The notes under the pieces: generated by a model
Told to the model about the DNA's origin: nothing
The model's input: the letters and a program-made list of their open reading frames with translations, nothing else
Databases searched by the model: none
Shown here: positions 1 through 5,574 of the stretch, piece by piece
How positions within the stretch are numbered: the first letter of the stretch is position 1
Layout: every line of letters begins with the position of its first letter
Position numbers and translations under genes: made by a program
Source: Desulfobacteraceae bacterium
GTDB lineage: Bacteria > Desulfobacterota > Desulfobacteria > Desulfobacterales > UBA5616
Direction of reading: 5' to 3'
DNA length: 32,793 bases
Assembly (NCBI GenBank): GCA_013791935.1
Contig: VMSV01000111.1
Span: 1-32,793, forward strand

Positions 1-81
1 CCCGATTGCGTATAGCAGCCATGGCCCTGCTAAAATAAGTGTTACTAAAACGACAAAAAATATAAGTATGATCTTTTTCAT
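1..81 (-). CDS. Second integron cassette gene, N-terminal fragment of a membrane or exported protein
   Basis: Reading leftward from an ATG at 81-79, 27 codons stay open to the window edge, so only the N-terminus is visible. It begins Met-Lys-Lys and continues with an almost unbroken run of Ile, Leu, Phe and Val, then Ala-Gly-Pro-Trp. This is a signal peptide or first membrane helix. The ATG lies 10 bases beyond the attC core GTTAAGT (98-92, minus strand), which is where a cassette gene normally starts. No clear ribosome-binding site is visible. The frame, orientation and position support a real cassette gene, but nothing can be said about its function because the body of the protein lies outside the window. 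Confidence 0.6.
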   Translation of the reverse strand, partial: MKKIILIFFVVLVTLILAGPWLLYAIG

Positions 82-91
82 ATTCTTGGGC

Positions 92-149
92 ACTTAACGT
101 GGGCTTCAGTGCGTAGCCGTAGGCTATCCACTGAAAGCCATTGTTAACC
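92..149 (-). other. attC: attC recombination site of the first gene cassette (58 bp)
   Basis: Read on the minus strand, the site runs from a GGTTAAC box (149-143, R'') to GTTAAGT (98-92, R', matching GTTRRRY). Between them is an imperfect inverted repeat. Bases 102-111 pair with 129-139, with one unpaired A on the 129-139 side, which is the extrahelical-base asymmetry expected of attC. Bases 114-118 pair with 122-126 around a 3-nt tip. The core boxes pair at 94-98 with 143-147, and three unpaired bases on each side form the usual spacer. The stop codon of the cassette gene (146-144) lies inside the R'' box, also typical. Length is near the lower end for attC sites. Confidence 0.85.
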
Positions 150-723
150 AAACTCAATGTTTTTCAACAATAGATATTCTTTTATCTGAGAAATATTTGT
201 TAAATTATGATCAAGAATAGCTTCATAAACATGATAACTCGACATTTTAGGTGTAAATCCTGATTTTTGGATCAATGATGATTTAATTTTTATTATTGTC
301 TCACGGTTTTTGGGGTTGAGCTTTTCTAAAAATTTATCAAGTGCAGTTTGTTTCTCAGCAATTATATGTGATGGGAAAAACCAAATATCAATTTTCCATT
401 TCACGGAGTCATATTTTAAATTAGTTCTTATCTGAATATGCTCTCCCTCCGGCATATCGATTTTAGAACCTTTCATCACGTATACTTCATTTGTAAGATC
501 GTTTTGATAAAACTCTTCAGCCATTATAAAGAGATTTCTTATCTCTACTGATTCGAAATATACATCCAAATCAGGACAAACCATCAAGTCAAGATAATAG
601 CTCCCTGTTGGAATCACATCCCATTTATATAAGGAATAACTATTTATTAGCTGATTTGCCTGCTCTTTTAGATAAAAATTTGTCATAATAATGACAGCTC
701 AAGTTTTAAATGCTTCAGGTTAA
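98..723 (-). mobile_element. Integron gene cassette 1, complete (626 bp)
   Basis: The cassette is bounded by two core sites on the minus strand: G|TTAACC at 724-718, next to the integrase gene, and G|TTAAGT at 98-92. Cutting after the G of each gives a unit from 723 to 98. If this unit is circularised, its R' box becomes GTTAACC, the exact complement of the R'' box GGTTAAC found at 149-143. That agreement is independent support for both boundaries. The cassette holds one gene in the standard orientation, reading away from intI, with attC at its 3' end. It is visibly AT-richer than the chromosome to the right, consistent with foreign origin. Confidence 0.82.
144..686 (-). CDS. Nucleotidyltransferase-fold protein carried on an integron cassette
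   Basis: This 180-residue protein starts at ATG 686-684. Near residues 28-42 it has Gly-Ser followed by Asp-Leu-Asp in a hydrophobic strand, and near residue 100 a third Asp in Lys-Ile-Asp-Ile-Trp. A GS...DxD...D arrangement is the hallmark of the polymerase-beta nucleotidyltransferase superfamily, and the spacing suits a minimal catalytic domain followed by a helical C-terminus. Known integron cassettes include aminoglycoside adenylyltransferases (AadA), but this protein is shorter and does not look like them. The substrate is unknown; antibiotic modification, an RNA substrate and a toxin-like role are all possible. The fold is inferred from motifs only. It is the only gene of its cassette, and its TAA stop sits within attC. 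Confidence 0.7.
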   Translation of the reverse strand: MTNFYLKEQANQLINSYSLYKWDVIPTGSYYLDLMVCPDLDVYFESVEIRNLFIMAEEFYQNDLTNEVYVMKGSKIDMPEGEHIQIRTNLKYDSVKWKIDIWFFPSHIIAEKQTALDKFLEKLNPKNRETIIKIKSSLIQKSGFTPKMSSYHVYEAILDHNLTNISQIKEYLLLKNIEFG

Positions 724-734
724 CAGTGTCGATA

Positions 735-840
735 CATGGAAAATTTTCCATGGTATTGCCTATATACCATAGATTATTTTCCACGTATTGCGGTATTGAG
801 TGAATAAACATGGAAAATAATAAGTTGAATTTTCCATGTT
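735..840. repeat. Nested inverted repeats built on TGGAAAAT in the attI/intI promoter region
   Basis: The octamer TGGAAAAT occurs five times: rightward at 737-744 and 811-818, leftward at 743-750, 776-783 and 829-836. Two copies overlap to make the perfect 18-bp palindrome CATGGAAAATTTTCCATG (735-752). Two more form 12-bp arms at 807-818 and 829-840 with a 10-nt spacer. A third pairing has 11-bp arms at 773-783 and 811-821. A different 7-bp inverted repeat, ATGGTAT/ATACCAT, lies at 750-756 and 764-770. The 829-840 arm covers the end of the -35 element and most of the spacer of the intI promoter, so a repressor operator is a reasonable reading. IntI-binding repeats are the alternative. Confidence 0.75.
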
Positions 841-851
841 TGCATTATAAT
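825..851 (+). promoter_or_regulatory. Candidate intI promoter
   Basis: TTGAAT at 825-830 and a consensus TATAAT at 846-851 are separated by 15 bp, slightly short of the ideal. A transcript would begin near 858, only a few bases before the ATG at 862, so the message may be almost leaderless. The TGGAAAAT arm at 829-840 overlaps the -35 end and spacer. Confidence 0.5.
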
Positions 852-861
852 ATTGAATACC

Positions 862-1890
862 ATGGAAACCATACAAACAAAACAAAAATTTAAACCGGAC
901 CCGAAATTAAAATTGATGGATCAGGTGCGCCAGGTCTTACGATATCACCATTATGCCTTGAATACAGAAAGAAGATATTGTGAGTGGATTCTCAGGTATA
1001 TCAAATTTCATGGCGGAAAAACCCATCCCACCCAAATGGGAAAAACTGAGATCGAAGCCTTTTTAAGCCATATGGCGACCCACGATCATGTTTCAGCTTC
1101 CACCCAGCGCCAAGCCCTCAATGCCATCATCTTCCTTTACCGCCATGTGCTCGATAAGCCCGTTGAAGATCAACTCGACCCGGTCAGAGCCAAGAAATAT
1201 CGTCGTCCACCGGTGGTCATGACCCAATCCGAAGTCCAGCGGGTGTTGGCCAACATGCAGGGGACCCATTTGCTGATGGCAAAAATCATGTACGGAGGCG
1301 GTCTTCGTTTAATGGAGTGCATCCGCCTCCGGGCCCAGGATTTTGACTTTGAACGCAGCCTGGTATACGTAAGGGACGGCAAGGGCGGGAAAGACCGCAC
1401 CACTATTCTGCCGAAATCCCTTCAGCCGGACTTGAAACACCATCTTGAAAGGGTCCGTGAACTCCATGACCAAGATCTGGCCAAGGGGCATGGCTCCGTT
1501 TTTATGCCGGGCGCTTTGGGCAAAAAATACCCCAATGCTGCCAAGGAATACCGCTGGCAATACGCCTTTCCCGGAAAGAACCTAAGCCGTGATCCGCGTG
1601 GGAGTGAAATTCGACGACATCATGCCCTTGAATCCGGCCTTCAAAAGGCTGTAAAAACCGCCGTGGACAAGGCCGGCATCGTGAAACGGGCCACCTCCCA
1701 TACCTTTCGGCATTCCTTTGCAACTCATCTACTGGAAAGCGGAGTTAATATCCGGGTGGTTCAGGAGTTGATGGGGCACGCTGATGTTAAAACAACCGAG
1801 ATATACACCCATGTGATGGAAAAGAATCTCTCCGTGGTTTCAAGTCCGCTTGACCTTCTGCTTGGTTCCAAGGATCTCAAAACAGGATAG
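862..1890 (+). CDS. intI: Integron integrase (IntI-type tyrosine recombinase)
   Basis: The enzyme catalyses site-specific recombination between attI and attC sites. From ATG 862 the protein has 342 residues, close to IntI1 length. An N-terminal SAM-like DNA-binding domain spans about residues 20-105, and the catalytic domain follows. Visible tyrosine-recombinase residues are Arg149 (Gly-Leu-Arg-Leu), Lys in Gly-Lys-Gly-Gly-Lys near 177, His280 and Arg283 (HTFRH), His306 (GHADV) and the nucleophile Tyr315 (IYTHV). An extra segment at about 216-257, with Lys-Tyr-Pro, Phe-Pro and Arg-Arg-His-His, is the IntI-specific patch that separates these enzymes from XerC/D. A TTG at 853 is also in frame, but ATG 862 gives the usual N-terminal length; neither has a clear ribosome-binding site. 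The gene is intact and divergent from its cassettes. Confidence 0.95.
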   Translation: METIQTKQKFKPDPKLKLMDQVRQVLRYHHYALNTERRYCEWILRYIKFHGGKTHPTQMGKTEIEAFLSHMATHDHVSASTQRQALNAIIFLYRHVLDKPVEDQLDPVRAKKYRRPPVVMTQSEVQRVLANMQGTHLLMAKIMYGGGLRLMECIRLRAQDFDFERSLVYVRDGKGGKDRTTILPKSLQPDLKHHLERVRELHDQDLAKGHGSVFMPGALGKKYPNAAKEYRWQYAFPGKNLSRDPRGSEIRRHHALESGLQKAVKTAVDKAGIVKRATSHTFRHSFATHLLESGVNIRVVQELMGHADVKTTEIYTHVMEKNLSVVSSPLDLLLGSKDLKTG

Positions 1891-1909
1891 TGAAAAAACC
1901 TTTTCACTA
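1888..1909 (+). terminator. Hairpin at the intI stop codon, possible terminator
   Basis: TAGTGAAAA (1888-1896) pairs perfectly with TTTTCACTA (1901-1909) around a 4-nt loop and includes the stop codon. The stem is AT-rich and is followed by C-rich sequence rather than a T-run, so termination would be weak unless it acts with the GC-rich hairpin just downstream. Confidence 0.35.
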
Positions 1910-1948
1910 CCCCCATCCCGACCTTCCCCCGTCAATGGGGAAGGGGCA
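1909..1948. repeat. GC-rich intergenic hairpin repeat, copy A
   Basis: CCTTCCCC (1922-1929) and GGGGAAGG (1937-1944) form a perfect 8-bp stem with a 7-nt loop, preceded by ACCCCCATCCCGA. The same layout recurs at 12111-12148, after another rightward gene, and more loosely at 1993-2028. It lies directly behind intI. Confidence 0.65.
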
Positions 1949-1992
1949 TATAGGATTTAGCCTGAATTAAAAAACTGTTAGGTCGACAGCAT

Positions 1993-2028
1993 TGACCCCG
2001 GCCCTCCACCATGAACTAGGGAGGGAGG
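1993..2028. repeat. GC-rich intergenic hairpin repeat, degenerate copy C
   Basis: A CCCGGCCCTCC block (CCCTCC at 2002-2007) pairs with GGAGGG at 2020-2025 over a 12-nt loop. The order of C-rich arm, ATG-containing loop and G-rich arm resembles the copies at 1909 and 12111, but the match is weaker. The rest of the gap between intI and the next gene shows nothing recognisable. Confidence 0.45.
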
Positions 2029-2109
2029 AAGGAAGGTCTTTCCCCATCAAACTGGCAGGAAAAATCATCGGATAAAAAAACCTGAATCTTGCGTGAACCG
2101 GTAAAAAAA

Positions 2110-2478
2110 TCATTGCGGGCGGCGGGCTCTCTTGGTTTTGTTCCGTCTTTCTTCGCCAACCGTCTCAAACTCATCATCGCTGGCTTCCCGGATATACGAC
2201 TCCAGCATTCCCTCGCTGAAGGTCCTTCCCCGGATCTCAACCACCCGGGCATCTCCCTCATGCAGATATTTTGCCCCCAGGGCTTTCAGAAGTTCCTTGT
2301 CCGGCCAGCCTTTTTCGCATTCGAGGGTTTCGGGAATGTCCATGATTTCTTCGGCAATGGCTTCCCCGGGGTCATAGCCTTCCATATCCTGATGTAATCT
2401 GGCGGCTTCTTCGGATGAAGAAGCCACCATGAACCAGTCCTCGTCATGGTCTTCGGTGGAGACCCAATACAGTTTCAT
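2110..2478 (-). CDS. Small acidic protein of unknown function
   Basis: This 122-residue protein is not recognised as a named family. The N-terminus (MKLYWVSTEDHDEDWF) reads as a strand followed by an acidic turn, then alternating helices with many Glu and Asp. The last dozen residues switch to a strongly basic tail (Arg-Arg-Asn-Lys-Thr-Lys-Arg-Ala-Arg-Arg). There is no signal peptide or membrane segment, so it is probably cytoplasmic. The acidic body with a basic tail could mean nucleic-acid or protein binding, but that is speculation. It lies 14 bp downstream of the toxin gene on the same strand and may share its transcript. Codon use and start (ATG with AAAGGGG just upstream) look normal, so it is probably a real gene. 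Confidence 0.6.
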   Translation of the reverse strand: MKLYWVSTEDHDEDWFMVASSSEEAARLHQDMEGYDPGEAIAEEIMDIPETLECEKGWPDKELLKALGAKYLHEGDARVVEIRGRTFSEGMLESYIREASDDEFETVGEERRNKTKRARRPQ

Positions 2479-2492
2479 GACTTTACCCCTTT

Positions 2493-2786
2493 TTATTGAA
2501 GTTTAATTTTTATCCAGGCGGGATCTCGTCTGCAGTCAAGAACGGAATAGATTCTAATTTCGTTGTCTTCAATGAGGTAGTAAATTGCAAAAGGAAATCT
2601 CTTCGACATCAGCCTGTAGTATTTGCCGTAAAATATTGGATGTATGCCTGCAAACAATTTTAATGAATCGATATCGGAATAAATGGATTCGAGAAAATAC
2701 ATCCCGATTCCAACCAGTTGCGATTCGTAAAAATGATAGCCTTCCACAAGGTCAGCTTTGGCTGATTGGAGAATTCGTATTTTCAT
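2493..2786 (-). CDS. ParE/RelE-superfamily toxin of a type II toxin-antitoxin module
   Basis: The 97-residue protein has the size and pattern of the ParE/RelE fold. It opens with a short strand (Met-Lys-Ile-Arg-Ile-Leu), then helices, with a characteristic Tyr-rich segment (GKYYRLMSKRFPFAIYY) and a final Ile-Arg-Ile-Tyr-Ser-Val-Leu-Asp-Cys-Arg-Arg-Asp strand and tail. Family members either poison gyrase (ParE) or cut mRNA on the ribosome (RelE); the sequence alone does not decide which. Its ATG overlaps the antitoxin stop codon as ATGA (2786-2783), meaning tight translational coupling and the antitoxin-first order typical of these operons. Both genes look intact. Confidence 0.85.
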   Translation of the reverse strand: MKIRILQSAKADLVEGYHFYESQLVGIGMYFLESIYSDIDSLKLFAGIHPIFYGKYYRLMSKRFPFAIYYLIEDNEIRIYSVLDCRRDPAWIKIKLQ

Positions 2787-2995
2787 TTGATTCTATTCAG
2801 TATTTCATTTTTTGCGTCTTCCCAATCCTCAAATTCATCTTTTCCATCTGCAACAGCTTTTTCCCTACCTATTAATACTTTTTCGTGCCAACCCGGGGAT
2901 GCAAAGTTAATTTGGTTTTTGCATAAGTCATCCCACAACAATTCCATGGTCATCAATTTTTCTTTGGTTGTCATGTTTTGCAAATTGATTGTCAT
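2783..2995 (-). CDS. Antitoxin, addiction-module component family (TIGR02574/PF09720-like)
   Basis: This is a 70-residue, acidic, helical protein. It matches the pattern of the putative addiction-module component family: a helix around Lys-Leu-Met-Thr-Met-Glu-Leu-Leu-Trp-Asp-Asp-Leu, then a Pro-Gly-Trp-His segment, and a C-terminal Trp-Glu-Asp-Ala-Lys-Asn-Glu-Ile helix. It should neutralise the downstream ParE/RelE toxin by direct binding. The ATG at 2995 has a good ribosome-binding site, GGAGG at 3008-3004, eight bases away, so it is probably translated better than the toxin. Members of this family often lack an obvious DNA-binding domain, so autoregulation is uncertain. Confidence 0.85.
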   Translation of the reverse strand: MTINLQNMTTKEKLMTMELLWDDLCKNQINFASPGWHEKVLIGREKAVADGKDEFEDWEDAKNEILNRIK

Positions 2996-3072
2996 TGCTC
3001 GAACCTCCGTCTTACCCCATCAATTATGGGGGTGGATTATCAAAGGTTTCCATTAAAGACCTATTGTTGAAA

Positions 3073-3100
3073 ATTATCACAGCGGGGAACGATATATCAA
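3073..3100 (-). promoter_or_regulatory. Candidate promoter of the toxin-antitoxin operon
   Basis: On the minus strand TTGATA (3100-3095) and GATAAT (3078-3073) are 16 bp apart. The transcript would start near 3066 and have a leader of about 70 nt. A small CCCCA/TGGGG hairpin at 3015-3031 lies just upstream of the antitoxin ribosome-binding site and could affect translation. Confidence 0.5.
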
Positions 3101-3117
3101 CTTTTTTCAGTTTCTTT

Positions 3118-4713
3118 TTATTCCAACACCGCCCCCTTGGCTGCCGAGGTCACCATCTTCACATATCGTTTCATATAACCCTTGGGGATGTCGGGTTCCA
3201 GGGGTTTGAAGTTTTTCAAACGGTCGCTAATTTCCTCCTGGCTCAACTTTACATTCAGACTTCTTCCGGGAATGTCGATGTCGATTTCATCCCCGTCGCA
3301 TACAGCGGCGATGGGCCCTCCTGCATAGGCTTCCGGGCTCACATGACCAATGCAGGGACCGGCGGAGGCCCCGGAAAATCTTCCGTCCGTAACCAGGGCC
3401 ACTTTTTTGAGACCCGATGCCTTGATGGCCATGGTAATGGCCAGGGTTTCCGGCATGCCGGGCCCGCCCTTTGGCCCCTCGTAACGGATAATGATGATCT
3501 GACCTTCCTTGATATCCTTGGTCCGGAAAGCCTTCAGGGCGAAGGCTTCGGAGTCAAACACCCTGGCTTTTCCGGTGAACACCAGCATGTCTTTTGAAAC
3601 GGCCGATTGCTTTACGACTGCGCCATCCGGGGCCAAATTGCCGAATAGAATCACGGTTCCGCCTTCGGTCATATAAGGTTTGTCCTTGGGCCGAATCACC
3701 GCCTCATTCAGGACTTGGGCTTCTTCAACCATGTCTTTCAGGGTTCTGCCGTCCACGCACAGGGCCTCCAGGTGAAGGTCTCCGGCCAGGGTTTTCATCA
3801 CGGCGGGCATTCCGCCTGCGGCATAGAGGTCCACAACAGAATGGTCGCCATTGGGATCAATGGAAAGCAGGGTGGGGATTTTACGGTTCAGATCGTTAAA
3901 TCGGGACAGGGGAAGAGAAAACCCCAGTTCATGGGCGATGGCCGGAAGATGCAGGGTGGCGTTGGTGGACCCGCCAATGGCAAGATCCAGGATCACGGCG
4001 TTTTCAACGGCTTTTTCCGTGAGAATTTTCCGGGCCGTCAGGTCTTCCTCCACCATTTCCACAATTCGCTTTCCGGCCTGCCGGGCATAAAGGAGCTTGT
4101 GGGTGTGAAATCCCGGGATGTTGGCCGTTCCGGGCAGGGTGAGGCCCAGGGCTTCGGCCATGCATTGAAAGGTGTTGGCCGTTCCCATGATGTCGCAGGC
4201 TCCGCAGCATGCGGTTTTGTTGTCTTTGGGCCTTCCGGTGAGTCTTTTTTCCCACATGCCGGGTCCTCCGGTGATGAAGATGGTGGCCAGATCCAGTCTT
4301 GCCGCAGCCATGATCATACCCGGAATGATCTTGTCGCAACTTGCGATCATCACCATGCCGTCAAACATCATGCTCCGGACGTGGGTTTCCACCATATCGG
4401 CGATGAGTTCCCTCTGGGGAAGAATAAAACGCATGCCTTCATGGCCTTCGGTCATGCCGTCACAAGGGGCGGGAACATTGAATTCAAAAGGAACGCCCCC
4501 GGCGGCCCAGACCCCCTCCCTGGCTTTTTCCGCCAGAAAGCGAAGGTGCATATGGCCAGGGTTGAAATCCGTCTGGGAATTGACAATGGCGATCACCGGC
4601 TTGTTTCGAAGATCTTCGATGTCCGAGCCGGTTCCCCTGAGCATATTCCTTCGAACGATGTTTATGGGAAAGTCCGAGTCATCCACCAGCACGCGGCTTT
4701 TGGGCTTTTTCAT
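3118..4713 (-). CDS. ilvD: IlvD/Edd-family dehydratase, probably dihydroxy-acid dehydratase
   Basis: In branched-chain amino acid synthesis IlvD removes water from 2,3-dihydroxy-acids to give 2-oxo acids, using an Fe-S cluster in the cytoplasm. The 531 residues include the family signatures PGHMHLRFL (residues 52-60), GHEGM with LPQRELIAD (90-106), Ser-Cys-Asp-Lys-Ile-Ile-Pro-Gly-Met (125-133) and a C-terminal Gly-Arg-Phe-Ser-Gly segment. Candidate cluster ligands are Cys126 and Cys169/170/173. The latter sit in Ala-Cys-Cys-Gly-Ala-Cys-Asp-Ile-Met-Gly, where classical IlvD has Cys-Gly-Ser-Cys-Ser-Gly-Met-Phe. It is shorter than typical enzymes, so another sugar-acid or hydroxy-acid dehydratase of the superfamily is possible. 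An AAAGGAA site lies 8 bases before the ATG. No other ilv or leu gene is adjacent; it sits 45 bp behind the phosphatidyltransferase gene. Confidence 0.85.
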   Translation of the reverse strand: MKKPKSRVLVDDSDFPINIVRRNMLRGTGSDIEDLRNKPVIAIVNSQTDFNPGHMHLRFLAEKAREGVWAAGGVPFEFNVPAPCDGMTEGHEGMRFILPQRELIADMVETHVRSMMFDGMVMIASCDKIIPGMIMAAARLDLATIFITGGPGMWEKRLTGRPKDNKTACCGACDIMGTANTFQCMAEALGLTLPGTANIPGFHTHKLLYARQAGKRIVEMVEEDLTARKILTEKAVENAVILDLAIGGSTNATLHLPAIAHELGFSLPLSRFNDLNRKIPTLLSIDPNGDHSVVDLYAAGGMPAVMKTLAGDLHLEALCVDGRTLKDMVEEAQVLNEAVIRPKDKPYMTEGGTVILFGNLAPDGAVVKQSAVSKDMLVFTGKARVFDSEAFALKAFRTKDIKEGQIIIIRYEGPKGGPGMPETLAITMAIKASGLKKVALVTDGRFSGASAGPCIGHVSPEAYAGGPIAAVCDGDEIDIDIPGRSLNVKLSQEEISDRLKNFKPLEPDIPKGYMKRYVKMVTSAAKGAVLE

Positions 4714-4758
4714 GATGGGATTCCTTTCATTTAAAGAGAGTGCTTTTCTCCCTACGGT

Positions 4759-5370
4759 TTATTTAAGGCTTGCGGCAATATGTTGAAATCTCTGGAAAAC
4801 GGTAAACAGACACAGGAGACAGAACAGAATCAGGCCTGACCACAAAATCAAATGATAGAAGGATGGAAAAATCCCCAACAGGGCAGCCCACACCATGAGA
4901 TAGACCGTTCTTGCTCCCCTTTCCATGAGGCCCGTATCACATTCCACCCACATGCTCTGGGCCCGGGCTTTGATGTAACTGATAAACTGGACCAGAAACA
5001 TGGCCGTGAAAATCAGGACTGAAGCCTGGATGAAAAGGTCGGAATGTCGAAACAGAACCCAGAAACCCGAAAGAAAGCAGAAATCCGAACATCGGTCCAG
5101 GCTGGAGTCCAGAAAGGCTCCGAAAGGGGTTTCCAGCCCCTTTTTTCTGGCCAGGAGACCATCCATGATATCGGAAATGCCGGACAGGATCATGAACAAG
5201 AGGCCCACCAGGGGATGAAGATAGAAGCCCGGAGGAACCAGGAGGGCGATGCCCAGCCCAAGAAGACTGAAATGATTGGGATGGGAAAACGTTTTCGAGA
5301 GCTTGGGCAGAATCGATTTTTCGATAAAAGAATAAAAAAGCTCGGCAATGTGGCTGTTTCGGATGGACAT
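4759..5370 (-). CDS. CDP-alcohol phosphatidyltransferase, candidate phosphatidylinositol-phosphate synthase
   Basis: These integral membrane enzymes move a phosphatidyl group from CDP-diacylglycerol to an alcohol, releasing CMP. The catalytic signature D-G-x2-A-R-x8-G-x3-D-x3-D is fully present, beginning at Asp-Gly-Leu-Leu-Ala-Arg, and several hydrophobic helices surround it. Substrate is inferred from context: the divergent neighbour makes inositol-1-phosphate, which suggests phosphatidylinositol phosphate synthesis, although phosphatidylglycerophosphate synthase is also in this family. An in-frame TTG at 5442 would add 24 poorly hydrophobic residues. ATG 5370 is preferred because GGAG lies 7 bases upstream, giving 203 residues. 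The IlvD-family gene follows on the same strand after 45 bp. Confidence 0.85.
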   Translation of the reverse strand: MSIRNSHIAELFYSFIEKSILPKLSKTFSHPNHFSLLGLGIALLVPPGFYLHPLVGLLFMILSGISDIMDGLLARKKGLETPFGAFLDSSLDRCSDFCFLSGFWVLFRHSDLFIQASVLIFTAMFLVQFISYIKARAQSMWVECDTGLMERGARTVYLMVWAALLGIFPSFYHLILWSGLILFCLLCLFTVFQRFQHIAASLK

Positions 5371-5574
5371 TTGAGCTCCGATAGATTGGAAACTTCGTTG
5401 AAGCCGTTGATTTGTTTGCGCTCTCAAAGCAGATCCAGGCAATTTCTAATGGAAAGGGGCAAGGCTTTCAATATTTTTTTTGAATTGCAATTTGAATTTC
5501 AAAGATGCTTATGCTAAAGACAATAAATTATTTATAGATAATAGATACATAGAAATATTCAGGCGGAGCCGTAA
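5371..5574. promoter_or_regulatory. Divergent promoter region between the phosphatidyltransferase and ino1
   Basis: This 204-bp AT-rich segment must hold the start signals for both directions. A plausible rightward promoter is TTGCAA (5486-5491) with TATGCT (5510-5515), 18 bp apart. It overlaps two palindromes, AATTGCAATT (5483-5492) and TTTGAATTTCAAA (5491-5503), which could be an operator. No leftward promoter stands out. Confidence 0.35.

Larger units (their letters stand above)
718..852 (-). other. attI: attI region: primary integration site and integrase/cassette promoter segment
   Basis: Between intI and the first cassette lies an AT-rich stretch of about 130 bp. The crossover point is GTTAACC on the minus strand (724-718), where the first cassette begins. 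This is the expected place and orientation of attI for an array divergent from intI. The IntI-binding sites cannot be delimited by eye. A weak leftward promoter candidate for the cassettes is TTCAAC (829-824) with TATTCA (806-801), 17 bases apart. The same segment holds the integrase promoter and the repeated TGGAAAAT motifs described separately. Confidence 0.7.

Noticed and set aside
1909-2028. CRISPR-like repeats in the C-rich region behind intI
   Set aside because: Only two imperfect copies, unequal spacing, no spacer pattern and no cas genes.
2493-2995. The toxin-antitoxin pair as an integron cassette
   Set aside because: It lies on the 3' side of intI, away from attI, and no attC-like site flanks it.
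3715-4734. A 339-codon open frame antisense to the IlvD-family gene
   Set aside because: It mirrors the codon bias of the real gene, has low-complexity Gly/His-rich content and no family resemblance; the opposite strand carries clear dehydratase motifs.
5371-5442. Upstream TTG start for the phosphatidyltransferase
   Set aside because: It would add a non-hydrophobic extension; ATG 5370 has a GGAG site at the right distance and fits family length.
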